From NCBI GenBank assembly GCA_947488625.1, contig CANKZR010000001.1, positions 2,046,001 through 2,110,000 of the forward strand: a DNA stretch of 64,000 nt, in the 5' to 3' direction. The notes below the pieces were generated by a model, which searched no databases, was not told the DNA's origin, and was given only the letters and a program-made list of their open reading frames with translations. Positions 51,078 to 59,970 of the stretch are shown in pieces. The number at the start of each line of letters is the position of its first letter. Position 1 is the first letter of the stretch. The translations under genes and the position numbers were made by a program. The DNA comes from an uncultured Sphingomonadaceae bacterium. GTDB taxonomy: Bacteria; Pseudomonadota; Alphaproteobacteria; Sphingomonadales; Sphingomonadaceae.

Positions 51078-52241
51078 ATGGATTTTGAACTGCCTGATGA
51101 ACATCGCGCATTCCGCGACATGATCAGGAAGTGGGTCAACAAGGAATGCCCCAAAGAGTGGGCCCGCGAGCTTGAAGCGGATGAACACAACTATCCCCAT
51201 GCCTTGTGGGACAAGTTCACGGAAGCCGGCCTGCACGGTGTCGGCATTAATGAAGTATATGGCGGCCAGGGCGGCGATGTCGTCATGCAGATGGTGCTGG
51301 CACGCGAACTGGCGCGTTCGCTGGGGGGCCTCGCATGGATATGGGGCATCACTTCGTTTGCCGGTTCAAAGTCCATCGGACTCTACGGCACCGAAGAACA
51401 GAAGGCGAAATATCTTCCGAAGATCGCGGCCGGCGAATTGAAGGCCGCGATTTCGTTCACCGAACCCGGTGGCGGAACCGACCTTCTGGGCAACCTCGCA
51501 ACCACTGCAGAAAAAGTTGACGGCGGCTGGATACTCAATGGCGAAAAGATCTGGAGCTCTTCGGCCCATGTGGCGGATTACATGCTTTGCATCGCCCGAT
51601 CGGACAAGTCGGTAGAGAAGAAACACCAGGGTCTCACGCTGTTCTGGGTTCCGGCGGACGCAGAAGGCGTAACCGTCACGCCGCTCGCCAAGCTGGGCAT
51701 GCGCTCGATGGGCAGCTGTACCGTTGCCTATGAAAATGTCTTCGTCGCCGACGAGAACGTCCTCGCGGAGCCGCATAACGCCTGGTACACTTTGCTGCCG
51801 ACGCTCAACAACGAGCGGATCATGGTCGGGGCCTTCTGCCTCGGTGTGATCGACGGCGTGCTGGAAGACGCGCTGGCTTATCTCATGCAGCGCAAGGCAT
51901 TTGGCAAATACATCGGCGAATTCCAGGCACTGCAGCACTACGTCGCCGATATTGCCACCTCGCAGAAAACGACCGAGCTTCTGCTGCATTTCTGCGCCTC
52001 CAAACAGGCGCATGGCGAAGATGTGGGGAATGAAGCCAACATGCTCAAACTACACGCTTCGGAAGCCGCCAACCAGGCCGCCGACCTTGGCATCCAGATG
52101 CTGGGTGGCATGGGCTATTCAGCGGAAACCGACATGCAGCGATACTGGCGCGACAGCCGTCTCTGGCGGATCGGTCCCATAACCAACGAGATGGTCCGAA
52201 ACGGGATTGCACAGTCTCTCGGCCTCCCCCGCTCTTTCTGA
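51078..52241 (+). CDS. Acyl-CoA dehydrogenase (first of two paralogues)
   Basis: A 387-residue ACAD. FAD/substrate blocks are AAISFTEPGGGTDLLG and GWILNGEKIWSSSAHVADY; the C-terminal FAD contact is LGGMGYSAETDMQRYWRD. The usual catalytic Glu of the Y-E-G-T segment is absent: the equivalent stretch is RIGPITNEM. A Glu is present in helix G (LNNERIM, Glu247), the position used by isovaleryl-CoA and long-chain dehydrogenases. It would introduce a 2,3-double bond into a CoA ester, probably a branched or ring-bearing one. First gene of the plus-strand series; a close paralogue is at 59971-61134. Confidence 0.92.
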   Translation: MDFELPDEHRAFRDMIRKWVNKECPKEWARELEADEHNYPHALWDKFTEAGLHGVGINEVYGGQGGDVVMQMVLARELARSLGGLAWIWGITSFAGSKSIGLYGTEEQKAKYLPKIAAGELKAAISFTEPGGGTDLLGNLATTAEKVDGGWILNGEKIWSSSAHVADYMLCIARSDKSVEKKHQGLTLFWVPADAEGVTVTPLAKLGMRSMGSCTVAYENVFVADENVLAEPHNAWYTLLPTLNNERIMVGAFCLGVIDGVLEDALAYLMQRKAFGKYIGEFQALQHYVADIATSQKTTELLLHFCASKQAHGEDVGNEANMLKLHASEAANQAADLGIQMLGGMGYSAETDMQRYWRDSRLWRIGPITNEMVRNGIAQSLGLPRSF

Positions 52242-52260
52242 CAAAAGGATGATTGAACCC

Positions 52261-53262
52261 ATGAAAGCATTACTGCTCGAATCCACCGAGGGCCCCGAAG
52301 CTGTTCGCGTGGTCGATGTCGATACTCCCGAACCTGCCTCCGGCGAAGTCCGTGTGGCTATCAAGGCAGCGTCCATGAACCACCGGGAGATGTGGATTTC
52401 GCGCGGACTTTATCCGGGCATGGTCACCCCGTGCACCATGGGTTGCGACGGTGCCGGCATAGTCGACATGATCGGCGACGGCGTTAGCGGCGTCGATATC
52501 GGCGACGAGGTCGTAATCTATCCGGGCCGCGACTGGGGCCCCAACCGCCATGCGCCGCTGCCCGAATTCGGCTTGCTGGGAATGCCGCATCCCGGCACGA
52601 TTGCGGAATATGTGTGTGTGCCGGCAGAAAACCTCGCCCCCAAACCTGCGGGCATGGGTTGGGAAGAAGCCGCGGCATCGATTCTTACCGGGCTTACTGC
52701 CTGGCGCGCCCTGATGTTCAAGGGCCAACTGCAGCCAACCGACACGGTGCTGATCAGCGGCGTCGGCGGCGGCGTTGCGACCTTTGGTCTTGCATATGCC
52801 GTTGCTCTTGGTTGCAAGGTGTTCGTCACTGGTGAAAGCGAAGAAGTGATCGAGCGGGCCAAGAGCATGGGGGCAACCGACGGGCTGCTTTACACAGATC
52901 CCGAGTGGCGCAAGAAGGTCGGGAAGATGACAGGCGGTATCGACGTCGTCCTCGATGGCGCGCCGGGCCCCAGCTATGCCAACTATATCCGCGCCATCAA
53001 TCCTGGCGCGCGGATCGTGATCTACGGTTCAACCGCGGGTGACAAGTTCGAGATCACCGCGACAGCCCTGTTCCTGAAGAGCGCCAGTATCGTCGGCAGC
53101 CAGGTCGGCGATCCGGAAGATTTTCGAAATATGCTGGCCTTTATCGAAAAGCACGACATCCGCCCCGTGATCGAGAGAACCTTCCCACTGGCTGAGGCCG
53201 ACAAGGCGCTTCTTTTCCTCGAAAAAGAGCACAAGTTCGGCAAAGTGGCGATTACGGTATGA
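52261..53262 (+). CDS. Medium-chain dehydrogenase/reductase, quinone-oxidoreductase-like
   Basis: A 333-residue MDR enzyme. Opening block: PASGEVRVAIKAASMNHREMWISRG; nucleotide loop ISGVGGGVATFGLAYAVALG; later GGIDVVLDGAPGP. The catalytic-zinc Cys of alcohol dehydrogenases is replaced by Asn (MNHRE) and no structural-zinc cysteine cluster is seen, so it is probably a zinc-free NADPH enone or quinone reductase. I use the ATG at 52261; in-frame starts upstream lie within the dehydrogenase gene. Stop overlaps the SDR start (ATGA). Confidence 0.88.
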   Translation: MKALLLESTEGPEAVRVVDVDTPEPASGEVRVAIKAASMNHREMWISRGLYPGMVTPCTMGCDGAGIVDMIGDGVSGVDIGDEVVIYPGRDWGPNRHAPLPEFGLLGMPHPGTIAEYVCVPAENLAPKPAGMGWEEAAASILTGLTAWRALMFKGQLQPTDTVLISGVGGGVATFGLAYAVALGCKVFVTGESEEVIERAKSMGATDGLLYTDPEWRKKVGKMTGGIDVVLDGAPGPSYANYIRAINPGARIVIYGSTAGDKFEITATALFLKSASIVGSQVGDPEDFRNMLAFIEKHDIRPVIERTFPLAEADKALLFLEKEHKFGKVAITV

Positions 53263-54038
53263 CGGGCCTGTTCGACCTGAGCGGAAAGATCGCACTCGTC
53301 ACCGGCGGGGCGCAAGGCTTGGGCCGCATGATCGCAGAAGGCCTGCTGAATGCAGGTGCGACCGTGGCGATTACGTCGCGAAAGGAAGATGTTTGCAAGG
53401 CCGCTGCCGAGGAGATGTCTCGACTGGGAAGCTGTGTTCCCCTGCCATGCGATCTCTCCAGCCCAGAAGCTGCCGTCGATCTGGCCGCGCGCCTGCGCGA
53501 GGCATGTGGCGATACCTTGCATATTCTCGTCAACAACGCAGGCAAGACCTGGGGCGGATCTGTAGATGACTACCCGGACAAGGCCTGGCCCGGTGTCATG
53601 ATGGTCAATGTGCAGGCGCCGTTCACGCTGATCCGCGAATTGCTCGGTCCGCTTGAGGCGGGGGGATCGCAGGACGATCCGTCCCGGATCATCAACATCG
53701 GTTCGGTCGCCGGACTGAAGGCGGCCCGTCTCAGCGCCTACTCCTATTCGGCCAGCAAGGCGGCAATCCACATGATGAGCCGTGACCTCGCAGGAGATCT
53801 CGCGGACCGGAACATCACCGTTAATGCACTCGTGCCGGGCTTTTTTCCGACCAAGATGACCGCGCATTTACGCGAGGATGATGAGGTCGATCCCGAAGTG
53901 CTGGCGCAAATACCGATGGCGCGCCTTGGTCGTGCGGACGAGATTGCCGGTGCGGTAGTTTTCCTGTCTGCGCGGGCAGGGTCTTACATCACGGGCGTTG
54001 CGCTTCCCGTCGATGGCGGCGTGGCCGGTTGCGGTTGA
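53259..54038 (+). CDS. Short-chain dehydrogenase/reductase
   Basis: A 259-residue SDR: TGGAQGLGRMIAEGLLNAG, S-R-K after strand 2 (NADP-type), VNNAG, Ser in NIGSVAGLKAARLSAYSYSA with Y-S-A-S-K. It closely resembles the SDR at 59148-59915 (shared NAGATVAITSRK/AAGARVYICARN layout and NIGSV), so this short operon looks like a copy of the later one: dehydrogenase and SDR occur together in both. It is coupled to the MDR gene by a 4-bp overlap. Confidence 0.92.
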   Translation: MTGLFDLSGKIALVTGGAQGLGRMIAEGLLNAGATVAITSRKEDVCKAAAEEMSRLGSCVPLPCDLSSPEAAVDLAARLREACGDTLHILVNNAGKTWGGSVDDYPDKAWPGVMMVNVQAPFTLIRELLGPLEAGGSQDDPSRIINIGSVAGLKAARLSAYSYSASKAAIHMMSRDLAGDLADRNITVNALVPGFFPTKMTAHLREDDEVDPEVLAQIPMARLGRADEIAGAVVFLSARAGSYITGVALPVDGGVAGCG

Positions 54039-54057
54039 ATCAGCAAATTTCACTCTG

Positions 54058-54073
54058 CCTATCCTTGGAGAGG
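54058..54073. promoter_or_regulatory. Putative island operator, dyad copy 9
   Basis: CCTATCCTTGGAGAGG matches CCTNNC-N4-GNNAGG exactly and shares the left arm CCTATC with the site at 50983. It lies in the 101-bp gap between the SDR and the acyl-CoA synthetase, centred 74 bp before the GTG start, suggesting a second internal promoter of the series. Confidence 0.55.
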
Positions 54074-54139
54074 GCAATGGAATTCCGACGCGTCTGAAGA
54101 ACGATGTGCCAGGTTTGGCAGGACAGGGAGAAGACTTGC

Positions 54140-55810
54140 GTGTCTAATAACGGCGAAGATGCGTCCCGCATCAGGATCAGCGTGAGTCCGCTTGCCGACG
54201 TGCTGCTCAAGTCGTGGGATGCTCACCCTCAAAAGGACGCGCTGGTGTTCCCATCGGGACGACGCAGCTATGACGATGTCGTGCAATCGGTGCTACACCG
54301 TGCAAGGGGCCTTCTGGGCCTAGGTGTGAAGCAAGGCGATCACGTCGGCATTCTGCTGCCCTCAGGGGTAGACTTTGTCGAAACCCTTTTCGCTATCTCC
54401 ATGGTGGGCGGCGTATCTGTACTGATGAACGCGCGTTATCGCGCACCCGAAATCGCTTACGTCGTCGAGAACGCCAATCTCTCTGCCGTCGTGACGAACA
54501 GCGAATCCGACGATTTCGTAGACTTCACCTCGCGTCTGACCGAAGCTTTCCCCGAAATCGGTGATTGCCCCGATCCCATGGCGTTGAACGTCTCACAAGC
54601 ACCGCTGCTGCGCCGCCTGATCCTGAACGGCGGCAAACAGGCGCCCGGTTTCGTCGACCAACAGGCTTTCGACGATGCCGCCGCGACAATCGATGCAAGT
54701 CAGGTCCATGAAGCGCGGCTCGCAGTGAGATTGCGCGACACTTGCATGATCCTGTACACTTCAGGCACTTCCGCGAACCCTAAAGGATGCCTGCTCTCGA
54801 ACGAGGCAATCTCTCGCGAAGCCAGTAATCTTGCCCGCAACCGCTGGGCCTTCAAGGATGACGAACGGGTCTGGTCGCCCATGCCCCTGTTCCACATTGC
54901 TGCCATGCTGGCGATGCTGGGTGCGGTTGAAGTGGGGGGCACCTTCATCGGACAGCCGCATTTCGATGCGGGGGAAAGCCTTCGCCAGATCGAAGCGGAG
55001 AGGGCCACGATGCTATTCCTGCCCTTCGTCACGTTCCACCAGGCCATGATCGCGCACCCCGACTGGGACAAGACCGATATGAGCGGTGTGCGCCTGATGA
55101 ACAGTTGTTTCAGCCAGATGCCCAAGGCCATCGGCGATGCCTATCGCGCGAAGATGCCAGATGCTCTTCAGGTTGGCACATTCGGCATGTCCGAGGCATG
55201 TGGGATCGTGAGCACCGGCGGTTATGACATGGATCCGGAATTGGGATTCAAAACGCTCGGCTATCCTTTGAAGGGCGTTGCGGTGCGGATCGTGGAGACC
55301 GAATCCGGGCAGGATGTTCCTGCAGGCGAACGCGGCGAAGTGCTCATTAAGGGCTACAACATGCTTGACGGCTATCACCGCGATCCGGAAAAAACCGCAG
55401 ATGCAATCGATCGGGATGGCTGGTACCATAGCGGGGATATCGGTTCGATTGACACCGACGGCCACCTGTATTTTCACGGTCGTTTCAAGGATATGCTCAA
55501 GGTGGGCGGAGAAAATGTCGCTGCCGCCGAAGTCGAAGCCGTTCTCGACGAACATGAGGCGGTCGAACTCTGCCAAGTCGTGGGAATCCCCGATCAACGG
55601 CTGGCCGAGGTGCCCGCTGCCTTCGTGAAACTCGCCAACGGTGCCAGCCCCAGCGAGGACGAGCTGATTGCCTTCGCAAAGGAAAGGATCGCTTCCTTCA
55701 AAGTGCCAAGGCATGTCCGCTATGTTGACGATTGGCCGATGTCGGCGTCCAAGATCCAGAAGTTCAAGCTGCGCAAGCAGTTGATGGAAGAGCTTGGAAT
55801 TTCTGAATGA
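54140..55810 (+). CDS. AMP-forming acyl-CoA synthetase
   Basis: A 556-residue ANL-family ligase. The ATP/AMP signature is MILYTSGTSANPKGCLLSNE; LQVGTFGMSEACGIVSTGG is the second motif, followed by GWYHSGDIGSIDTDG and RFKDMLKVGGENVAAAEVEA; the C-terminal catalytic Lys is in PMSASKIQKFKLRK. It would activate a carboxylic acid with ATP and CoA, feeding the acyl-CoA dehydrogenases. The GTG at 54140 is preceded by GGGAGAA with good spacing; an ATG 36 bases upstream is the alternative. Substrate unknown. Confidence 0.93.
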   Translation: MSNNGEDASRIRISVSPLADVLLKSWDAHPQKDALVFPSGRRSYDDVVQSVLHRARGLLGLGVKQGDHVGILLPSGVDFVETLFAISMVGGVSVLMNARYRAPEIAYVVENANLSAVVTNSESDDFVDFTSRLTEAFPEIGDCPDPMALNVSQAPLLRRLILNGGKQAPGFVDQQAFDDAAATIDASQVHEARLAVRLRDTCMILYTSGTSANPKGCLLSNEAISREASNLARNRWAFKDDERVWSPMPLFHIAAMLAMLGAVEVGGTFIGQPHFDAGESLRQIEAERATMLFLPFVTFHQAMIAHPDWDKTDMSGVRLMNSCFSQMPKAIGDAYRAKMPDALQVGTFGMSEACGIVSTGGYDMDPELGFKTLGYPLKGVAVRIVETESGQDVPAGERGEVLIKGYNMLDGYHRDPEKTADAIDRDGWYHSGDIGSIDTDGHLYFHGRFKDMLKVGGENVAAAEVEAVLDEHEAVELCQVVGIPDQRLAEVPAAFVKLANGASPSEDELIAFAKERIASFKVPRHVRYVDDWPMSASKIQKFKLRKQLMEELGISE

Positions 55811-55820
55811 GGGTCATGTC

Positions 55821-56594
55821 ATGCGGGTTGTAATCACAGGAGCGGCGAGCGGCATCGGCAAGGCGGTAGCCGAATTGCTGGCGGCCGAGAACACGTCCCA
55901 CCAGATGTTGCTGACCGATCGAGATAGCAATGGTGTGAATGCCGTTGCCGAGTCCATCGGTCCTGCGGCCAGCGCATTTGTCGCCGATCTGTCCTCTCCC
56001 GATTGCGGCAGGGCCATCATGGCTGCGGCGGCAACGCAAATGGGTGAAGTCGACGGCGTAGTCAGCAACGCCGGGATTATTTCAGGTGCGCCGTTACTGG
56101 AACAGACCATCGATCAGTTCGACAAGGTCTATGCCATCAACACGCGCGCCACCTGGCTATTGGGACAGGCCGCCCACCCCCACCTCGCACGCTCTCGCGG
56201 GGCCTTCATCGCTACTGCCTCCATGTCGGCTACCCAGCCTACACCGGGCCTAGGCTTCTATTCCTCCAGCAAAGCTGCGCTACTCATGCTGATGCGGCAA
56301 TGCGCGCTTGAATGGGGTGCGAACGGGATACGATGCAACACCGTGTCGCCGGGGCCCACGTACACCCCGATGACGCAGGCGGGCTATGACGATCCCGAAC
56401 GCAGGGCGCAGCGGGAATCGATGATTCCTCTGGGCAAGCTGGGGATGGCCGAGGACGTGGCAAACGCAATTATCTTCCTGCTCGGCCCGCAAGCGGGCCA
56501 TATTTCCGGTGTCGACATTCTCGTCGACGGAGGAATGAGCAGTAATCTCATGCCCGCCACTGGTGGCGGAACCGGCCAGAAGGCCAGCACCTAA
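55821..56594 (+). CDS. Short-chain dehydrogenase/reductase
   Basis: A 257-residue SDR: TGAASGIGKAVAELLAAE, acidic T-D-R-D after strand 2 (NAD-type), VSNAG, Ser in ATASMSATQPTPGLGFYSSS with Y-S-S-S-K. The ATG at 55821 has GAGGG seven bases upstream; the frame is open further upstream, overlapping the end of the synthetase gene. Twenty bases separate its end from the FAH-family gene. Confidence 0.92.
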   Translation: MRVVITGAASGIGKAVAELLAAENTSHQMLLTDRDSNGVNAVAESIGPAASAFVADLSSPDCGRAIMAAAATQMGEVDGVVSNAGIISGAPLLEQTIDQFDKVYAINTRATWLLGQAAHPHLARSRGAFIATASMSATQPTPGLGFYSSSKAALLMLMRQCALEWGANGIRCNTVSPGPTYTPMTQAGYDDPERRAQRESMIPLGKLGMAEDVANAIIFLLGPQAGHISGVDILVDGGMSSNLMPATGGGTGQKAST

Positions 56595-56613
56595 AATTTG
56601 ATCGGAGAATGAC

Positions 56614-57453
56614 ATGCGCCTAGCAAGGGTAAGCAAAGACGGAAAAACCGGCCTCGCAGCTCAGGTAGATGGAACAACAAAAGTCGTCTGGGACGAGAAT
56701 CTGGCCGACCTCGACACAAAAATTGCCACAGGAAACCTTTCCGCTGCCGGAGCCGCCGCCGAGGGCGGCGACACGGTCGATCAGGCTTCTCTCACGTTTC
56801 TTCCTCCGGTTTCCAAACCCCCGAAGATCATCTGCCTGGGCCTCAACTACCGAGATCATGCGGAAGAGGCGGGCCTTGGCATCCCAGATTTCCCGGTACT
56901 CTTCGGCCGCTTCGCCTCCAGCCTCATTGGCCATGGTGCGCCGATCATTCTGCCGAACGTATCCGAGCAACTGGACTGGGAAGCCGAACTTGTGGTTGTT
57001 CTGTCGAAGGGCGGAAAGAACATCGCCGAAACCGAAGCGCTTGATCACGTAGCCGGATATTCGGTGTTCAACGATGCCTCCATTCGCGACTACCAGCTTC
57101 GCACACCGCAATGGACTGCTGGCAAGAACTTCGATGATACGGGCGCTTTCGGCCCGTGGCTTGTCACGCCCGACGAAGTGCCCGCGGGCGCAGCAGGCCT
57201 GAAGATCGAATGCCGCGTGAATGGCGAAGTCATGCAGTCCTCCAACACCGGCAATCTGATTTTCACCGTCGCAAACACCATTCACCTTCTCTCGACGTTC
57301 ATGACGCTTGAAGCAGGCGACGTGATCGTGATGGGCACGCCCGGCGGCGTGGGCGTAGCACGCGATCCGCAAATCTGGATGAAAGATGGCGATACCTGCG
57401 AGGTCGAAATTGAAGGCATTGGCCTGCTCAGCAACCCCATCGCCGCCGAGTGA
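56614..57453 (+). CDS. Fumarylacetoacetate-hydrolase-family enzyme
   Basis: A 279-residue FAH-fold enzyme. LGLNYRDHAEEAGLGIPDFP opens the catalytic domain; DWEAELVVVL gives the metal Glu pair, followed by the Asp in NDASIRDYQLR; GKNFDDTGAFGPWLV and VMGTPGGVGVARDPQIWMKD are further family blocks. Members hydrolyse C-C bonds of beta-diketo acids or isomerise/decarboxylate ring-cleavage products. It precedes the extradiol-type dioxygenase gene, a pairing typical of meta-cleavage pathways. Confidence 0.9.
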   Translation: MRLARVSKDGKTGLAAQVDGTTKVVWDENLADLDTKIATGNLSAAGAAAEGGDTVDQASLTFLPPVSKPPKIICLGLNYRDHAEEAGLGIPDFPVLFGRFASSLIGHGAPIILPNVSEQLDWEAELVVVLSKGGKNIAETEALDHVAGYSVFNDASIRDYQLRTPQWTAGKNFDDTGAFGPWLVTPDEVPAGAAGLKIECRVNGEVMQSSNTGNLIFTVANTIHLLSTFMTLEAGDVIVMGTPGGVGVARDPQIWMKDGDTCEVEIEGIGLLSNPIAAE

Positions 57454-57484
57454 TCTGAAAGCCGTCTGCTAGGGAGAGAGAGAA

Positions 57485-58426
57485 ATGTCGCAAAAACGCG
57501 CCGGCGCACTGGGCGTCCACTCGATTGATCATTTCGGACTGCAAGTGCCCGATCTGTCGGTCGCCAAGGATTTTTACGAGGCTTTCGGTCTCGATGTCCG
57601 CGAGGTCGATAGCGGCCTGCAACTCTACACGTCCGGCCACGAACAATGCTGGGCTCGGATCGTGAAAGGTCCGGAGAAGCAGCTTCGCTATCTCAGCTTT
57701 GGTATCTACACCGAAGATGAAGACGCGCTGATCGATCGGTTGAAAGCGAACGGCGTGCCGCAGATCGACGCACCGAACGAGGCGCCCGAAGGTGGCACAT
57801 GGTTCAAAGGTTTCGACGGGTTGCCGTTCGAGTTGCGGGTAGCACCCAAATGCTCGCCCGAAGCCAAGACCCGGTTCGAAACGGCGTCAACGCCTCCTGG
57901 TGAATCTGGCGCAATCTTCAATTCGAAGGCGCCGAAGATCAAGCCGCGCAACATGTCGCATTTTGCGCTCTACACAACCGATGTCGAGGCCGCGACTACC
58001 TGGTACGAGAAGAATCTCGGGCTTCGTCTGTCCGACGGCAGCGGCCCTGTCGTCGCGTTTCTGCATGGCCCGCATGGCAGCGATCATCACCTGCTTGCGC
58101 TGGTGGGATCGACCCACCGTGGCATGCACCATACCAGCTGGGATGTCGGTTCCTTCCAGGAAGTCGGCCTCGGCTCGGCGCAGATGATGCGTGCGGGATA
58201 CAAGGAAGGATGGGGCGTCGGTCGCCACGTGCTGGGCGGCAACTACTTCTATTATGCCCGCGACCCTTGGGGCAGCTATGCCGAATATTCTGCCGATATC
58301 GATTACATACCGGCGGATTGCGAATGGCCTGCAGCCCAGCATGCTCCGGAAGATAGTTTCTATCTCTGGGGTCCCGATGTTCCACCCGAACTCGTTTCGA
58401 ACCTCGAACCCGGAGCGCCCGAATAA
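57485..58426 (+). CDS. Two-domain extradiol-dioxygenase-like VOC enzyme
   Basis: A 313-residue protein with two VOC modules, resembling BphC-type extradiol dioxygenases. Metal ligands expected from BphC (His146, His210, Glu260) have counterparts His159 (RNMSHFALY), His215/216 (GMHHTSWD) and Glu267 (GSYAEYS). The catalytic His195 (DHHLLALVG) and the His241/Tyr250 region (GRHVLGGNYFYYARD) are also represented. It would cleave a catechol-like ring with O2; a VOC enzyme of another activity is possible. GGGAGAGAG precedes the ATG, and its stop overlaps the next ATG (TAATG). Confidence 0.85.
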   Translation: MSQKRAGALGVHSIDHFGLQVPDLSVAKDFYEAFGLDVREVDSGLQLYTSGHEQCWARIVKGPEKQLRYLSFGIYTEDEDALIDRLKANGVPQIDAPNEAPEGGTWFKGFDGLPFELRVAPKCSPEAKTRFETASTPPGESGAIFNSKAPKIKPRNMSHFALYTTDVEAATTWYEKNLGLRLSDGSGPVVAFLHGPHGSDHHLLALVGSTHRGMHHTSWDVGSFQEVGLGSAQMMRAGYKEGWGVGRHVLGGNYFYYARDPWGSYAEYSADIDYIPADCEWPAAQHAPEDSFYLWGPDVPPELVSNLEPGAPE

Positions 58427-59151
58427 TGGCTACTTTCCTTCTGATGCATGGCGGCGGCATGGGCGGCTGGACCTGGAAATTCATGCGCACGGAACTCGAG
58501 AGCAAGGGCCACACTGTATTCACGCCCACCTTCACCGGATTTGGTGAGCGCGAACACCTGATAGGCCGCGATGTCGGCAACGCTGTGCATGTGACCGACA
58601 TCGTGAATGTCCTGAAGTTTGAGGATCTGAACGACGTAATCCTGGTCGCTCATTCCTATGCGGGCACTGTTGCGCCGGGCGTTCTAGCGCAGGCCGGCGA
58701 GCGTATCCGGCGCGTGATCTACCTCGATGCCATCGTGCCTCATGCGGGCGAGCGCATTGCATCCATGATGGGCTTCGCGAGCGAGGAAGAAGCCGCGGGG
58801 CTCGATGCAATGCTGGAGAACGGCGAAGGACCGGTAGGTTCGGGCGTTCACGAACAGCAGCGCGCGATGGCCAAGGAACATCCGCACATGATGGATAGCG
58901 AGCGCGAGAAATGGCTGCTCGATCATCTGTCAGACCAGCCCATGCGTGCAACCAGCTGCGTCATCCCCGTGGGTGCCGATGGGATCACCCAACAGGTCGA
59001 CTACATCGCCGCTGAAAATACGATCATGGGCATGATGCACGAAAGGGCGAAAGAGCTGGGCTGGACGATGCACAAGCACCCTGGCGACCACGCCTTTACG
59101 GTCGGCGATCCGGAAGGCTTGACCAAGATGATCCTGGAGATCACCGAATGA
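58426..59151 (+). CDS. Alpha/beta hydrolase, EstC-like
   Basis: A 241-residue alpha/beta-hydrolase of the plant-esterase/EstC-like group: FLLMHGGGMGGWTWKFM supplies the oxyanion loop, VAHSYAG the nucleophile Ser (about residue 77) and GDHAFTVGDP the catalytic His. Possible roles include hydrolysis of an ester, lactone or ring-cleavage product. It is coupled to the extradiol-type gene upstream and the SDR downstream, suggesting it acts on the ring-cleavage product or a nearby intermediate. Confidence 0.88.
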   Translation: MATFLLMHGGGMGGWTWKFMRTELESKGHTVFTPTFTGFGEREHLIGRDVGNAVHVTDIVNVLKFEDLNDVILVAHSYAGTVAPGVLAQAGERIRRVIYLDAIVPHAGERIASMMGFASEEEAAGLDAMLENGEGPVGSGVHEQQRAMAKEHPHMMDSEREKWLLDHLSDQPMRATSCVIPVGADGITQQVDYIAAENTIMGMMHERAKELGWTMHKHPGDHAFTVGDPEGLTKMILEITE

Positions 59152-59915
59152 TCGATACCTCGAACCTGTTTTCCGTAAAAGAGCGCGTCGCGCTGGTGAC
59201 AGGTGGCAGTGCCGGGATCGGCCGGATGATAGCGGAAGGCCTCGCCGCAGCGGGTGCGCGGGTCTATATCTGCGCTCGCAACGCTGACAAGGTGGCTGCG
59301 GCGGCCGATAGCATCGCGGGCGACGTAATCGGAATCTCCGCAGATATCTCGACGATCGAGGGCATTGAAGCTCTGGTTGCAGATCTCTCCGGCCGGGAGG
59401 ATGCACTGCATGTGCTCGTCAACAATGCCGGCACATTGTCCGATGCGCCGATAGACGAATTTTCCGAATCCGACTGGGACAACGTCCTCGATCTCAATCT
59501 GAAGAGCCCGTTTTTCCTGCTGCAGAAACTGCTGCCCTTGATGCGAAAGGGCGCCACCGCGCAACTTCCGGGAAGCGTCATCAACATCGGTTCGGTCGGC
59601 GCGCTCAAGGTCGGACCGCGAGAAGTCTATGCATACCAGGCTTCGAAAGGGGCGGTGCATTGGCTTACAAAATCGCTCGCCAAGAACCTTGCCTCGGATA
59701 ACATCACGGTCAACGCGATTGCGCCAGGCTTTTTCGAAAGCGAGATGACCGTCATCAAGGACGATGCAATGCGCGAGATGGTGGAATCCATGGTTCCACG
59801 GGGGCGCACCGGAATGGCAGAAGACATGGCCGGTGCGGCGATATATCTCGCCTCTCCGGCGGGCTCCTATGTCACCGGCTCGGTCATCCCTGTGGAAGGT
59901 GGCCTCTCTATCTGA
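59148..59915 (+). CDS. Short-chain dehydrogenase/reductase
   Basis: A 255-residue SDR: TGGSAGIGRMIAEGLAAAG, C-A-R-N after strand 2 (NADP-type), VNNAG, Ser in NIGSVGALKVGPREVYAYQA with Y-Q-A-S-K. It is a paralogue of the SDR at 53259-54038. Its start overlaps the hydrolase stop (ATGA). A dyad lies directly after its stop, separating it from the second acyl-CoA dehydrogenase unit. Confidence 0.92.
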   Translation: MIDTSNLFSVKERVALVTGGSAGIGRMIAEGLAAAGARVYICARNADKVAAAADSIAGDVIGISADISTIEGIEALVADLSGREDALHVLVNNAGTLSDAPIDEFSESDWDNVLDLNLKSPFFLLQKLLPLMRKGATAQLPGSVINIGSVGALKVGPREVYAYQASKGAVHWLTKSLAKNLASDNITVNAIAPGFFESEMTVIKDDAMREMVESMVPRGRTGMAEDMAGAAIYLASPAGSYVTGSVIPVEGGLSI

Positions 59916-59920
59916 CTTGA

Positions 59921-59936
59921 CCTGACGTTCGATAGG
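59921..59936. promoter_or_regulatory. Putative island operator, dyad copy 10
   Basis: CCTGACGTTCGATAGG matches CCTNNC-N4-GNNAGG exactly, with A before and TT after; the core TTCGATAGG is shared with the sites at 1744 and 48203. It is in the 55-bp gap between the SDR and the second acyl-CoA dehydrogenase, centred 42 bp before its start, closer than elsewhere. Confidence 0.6.
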
Positions 59937-59970
59937 TTACCACGGCATCATCGCATCGCATGAGGCGAGT

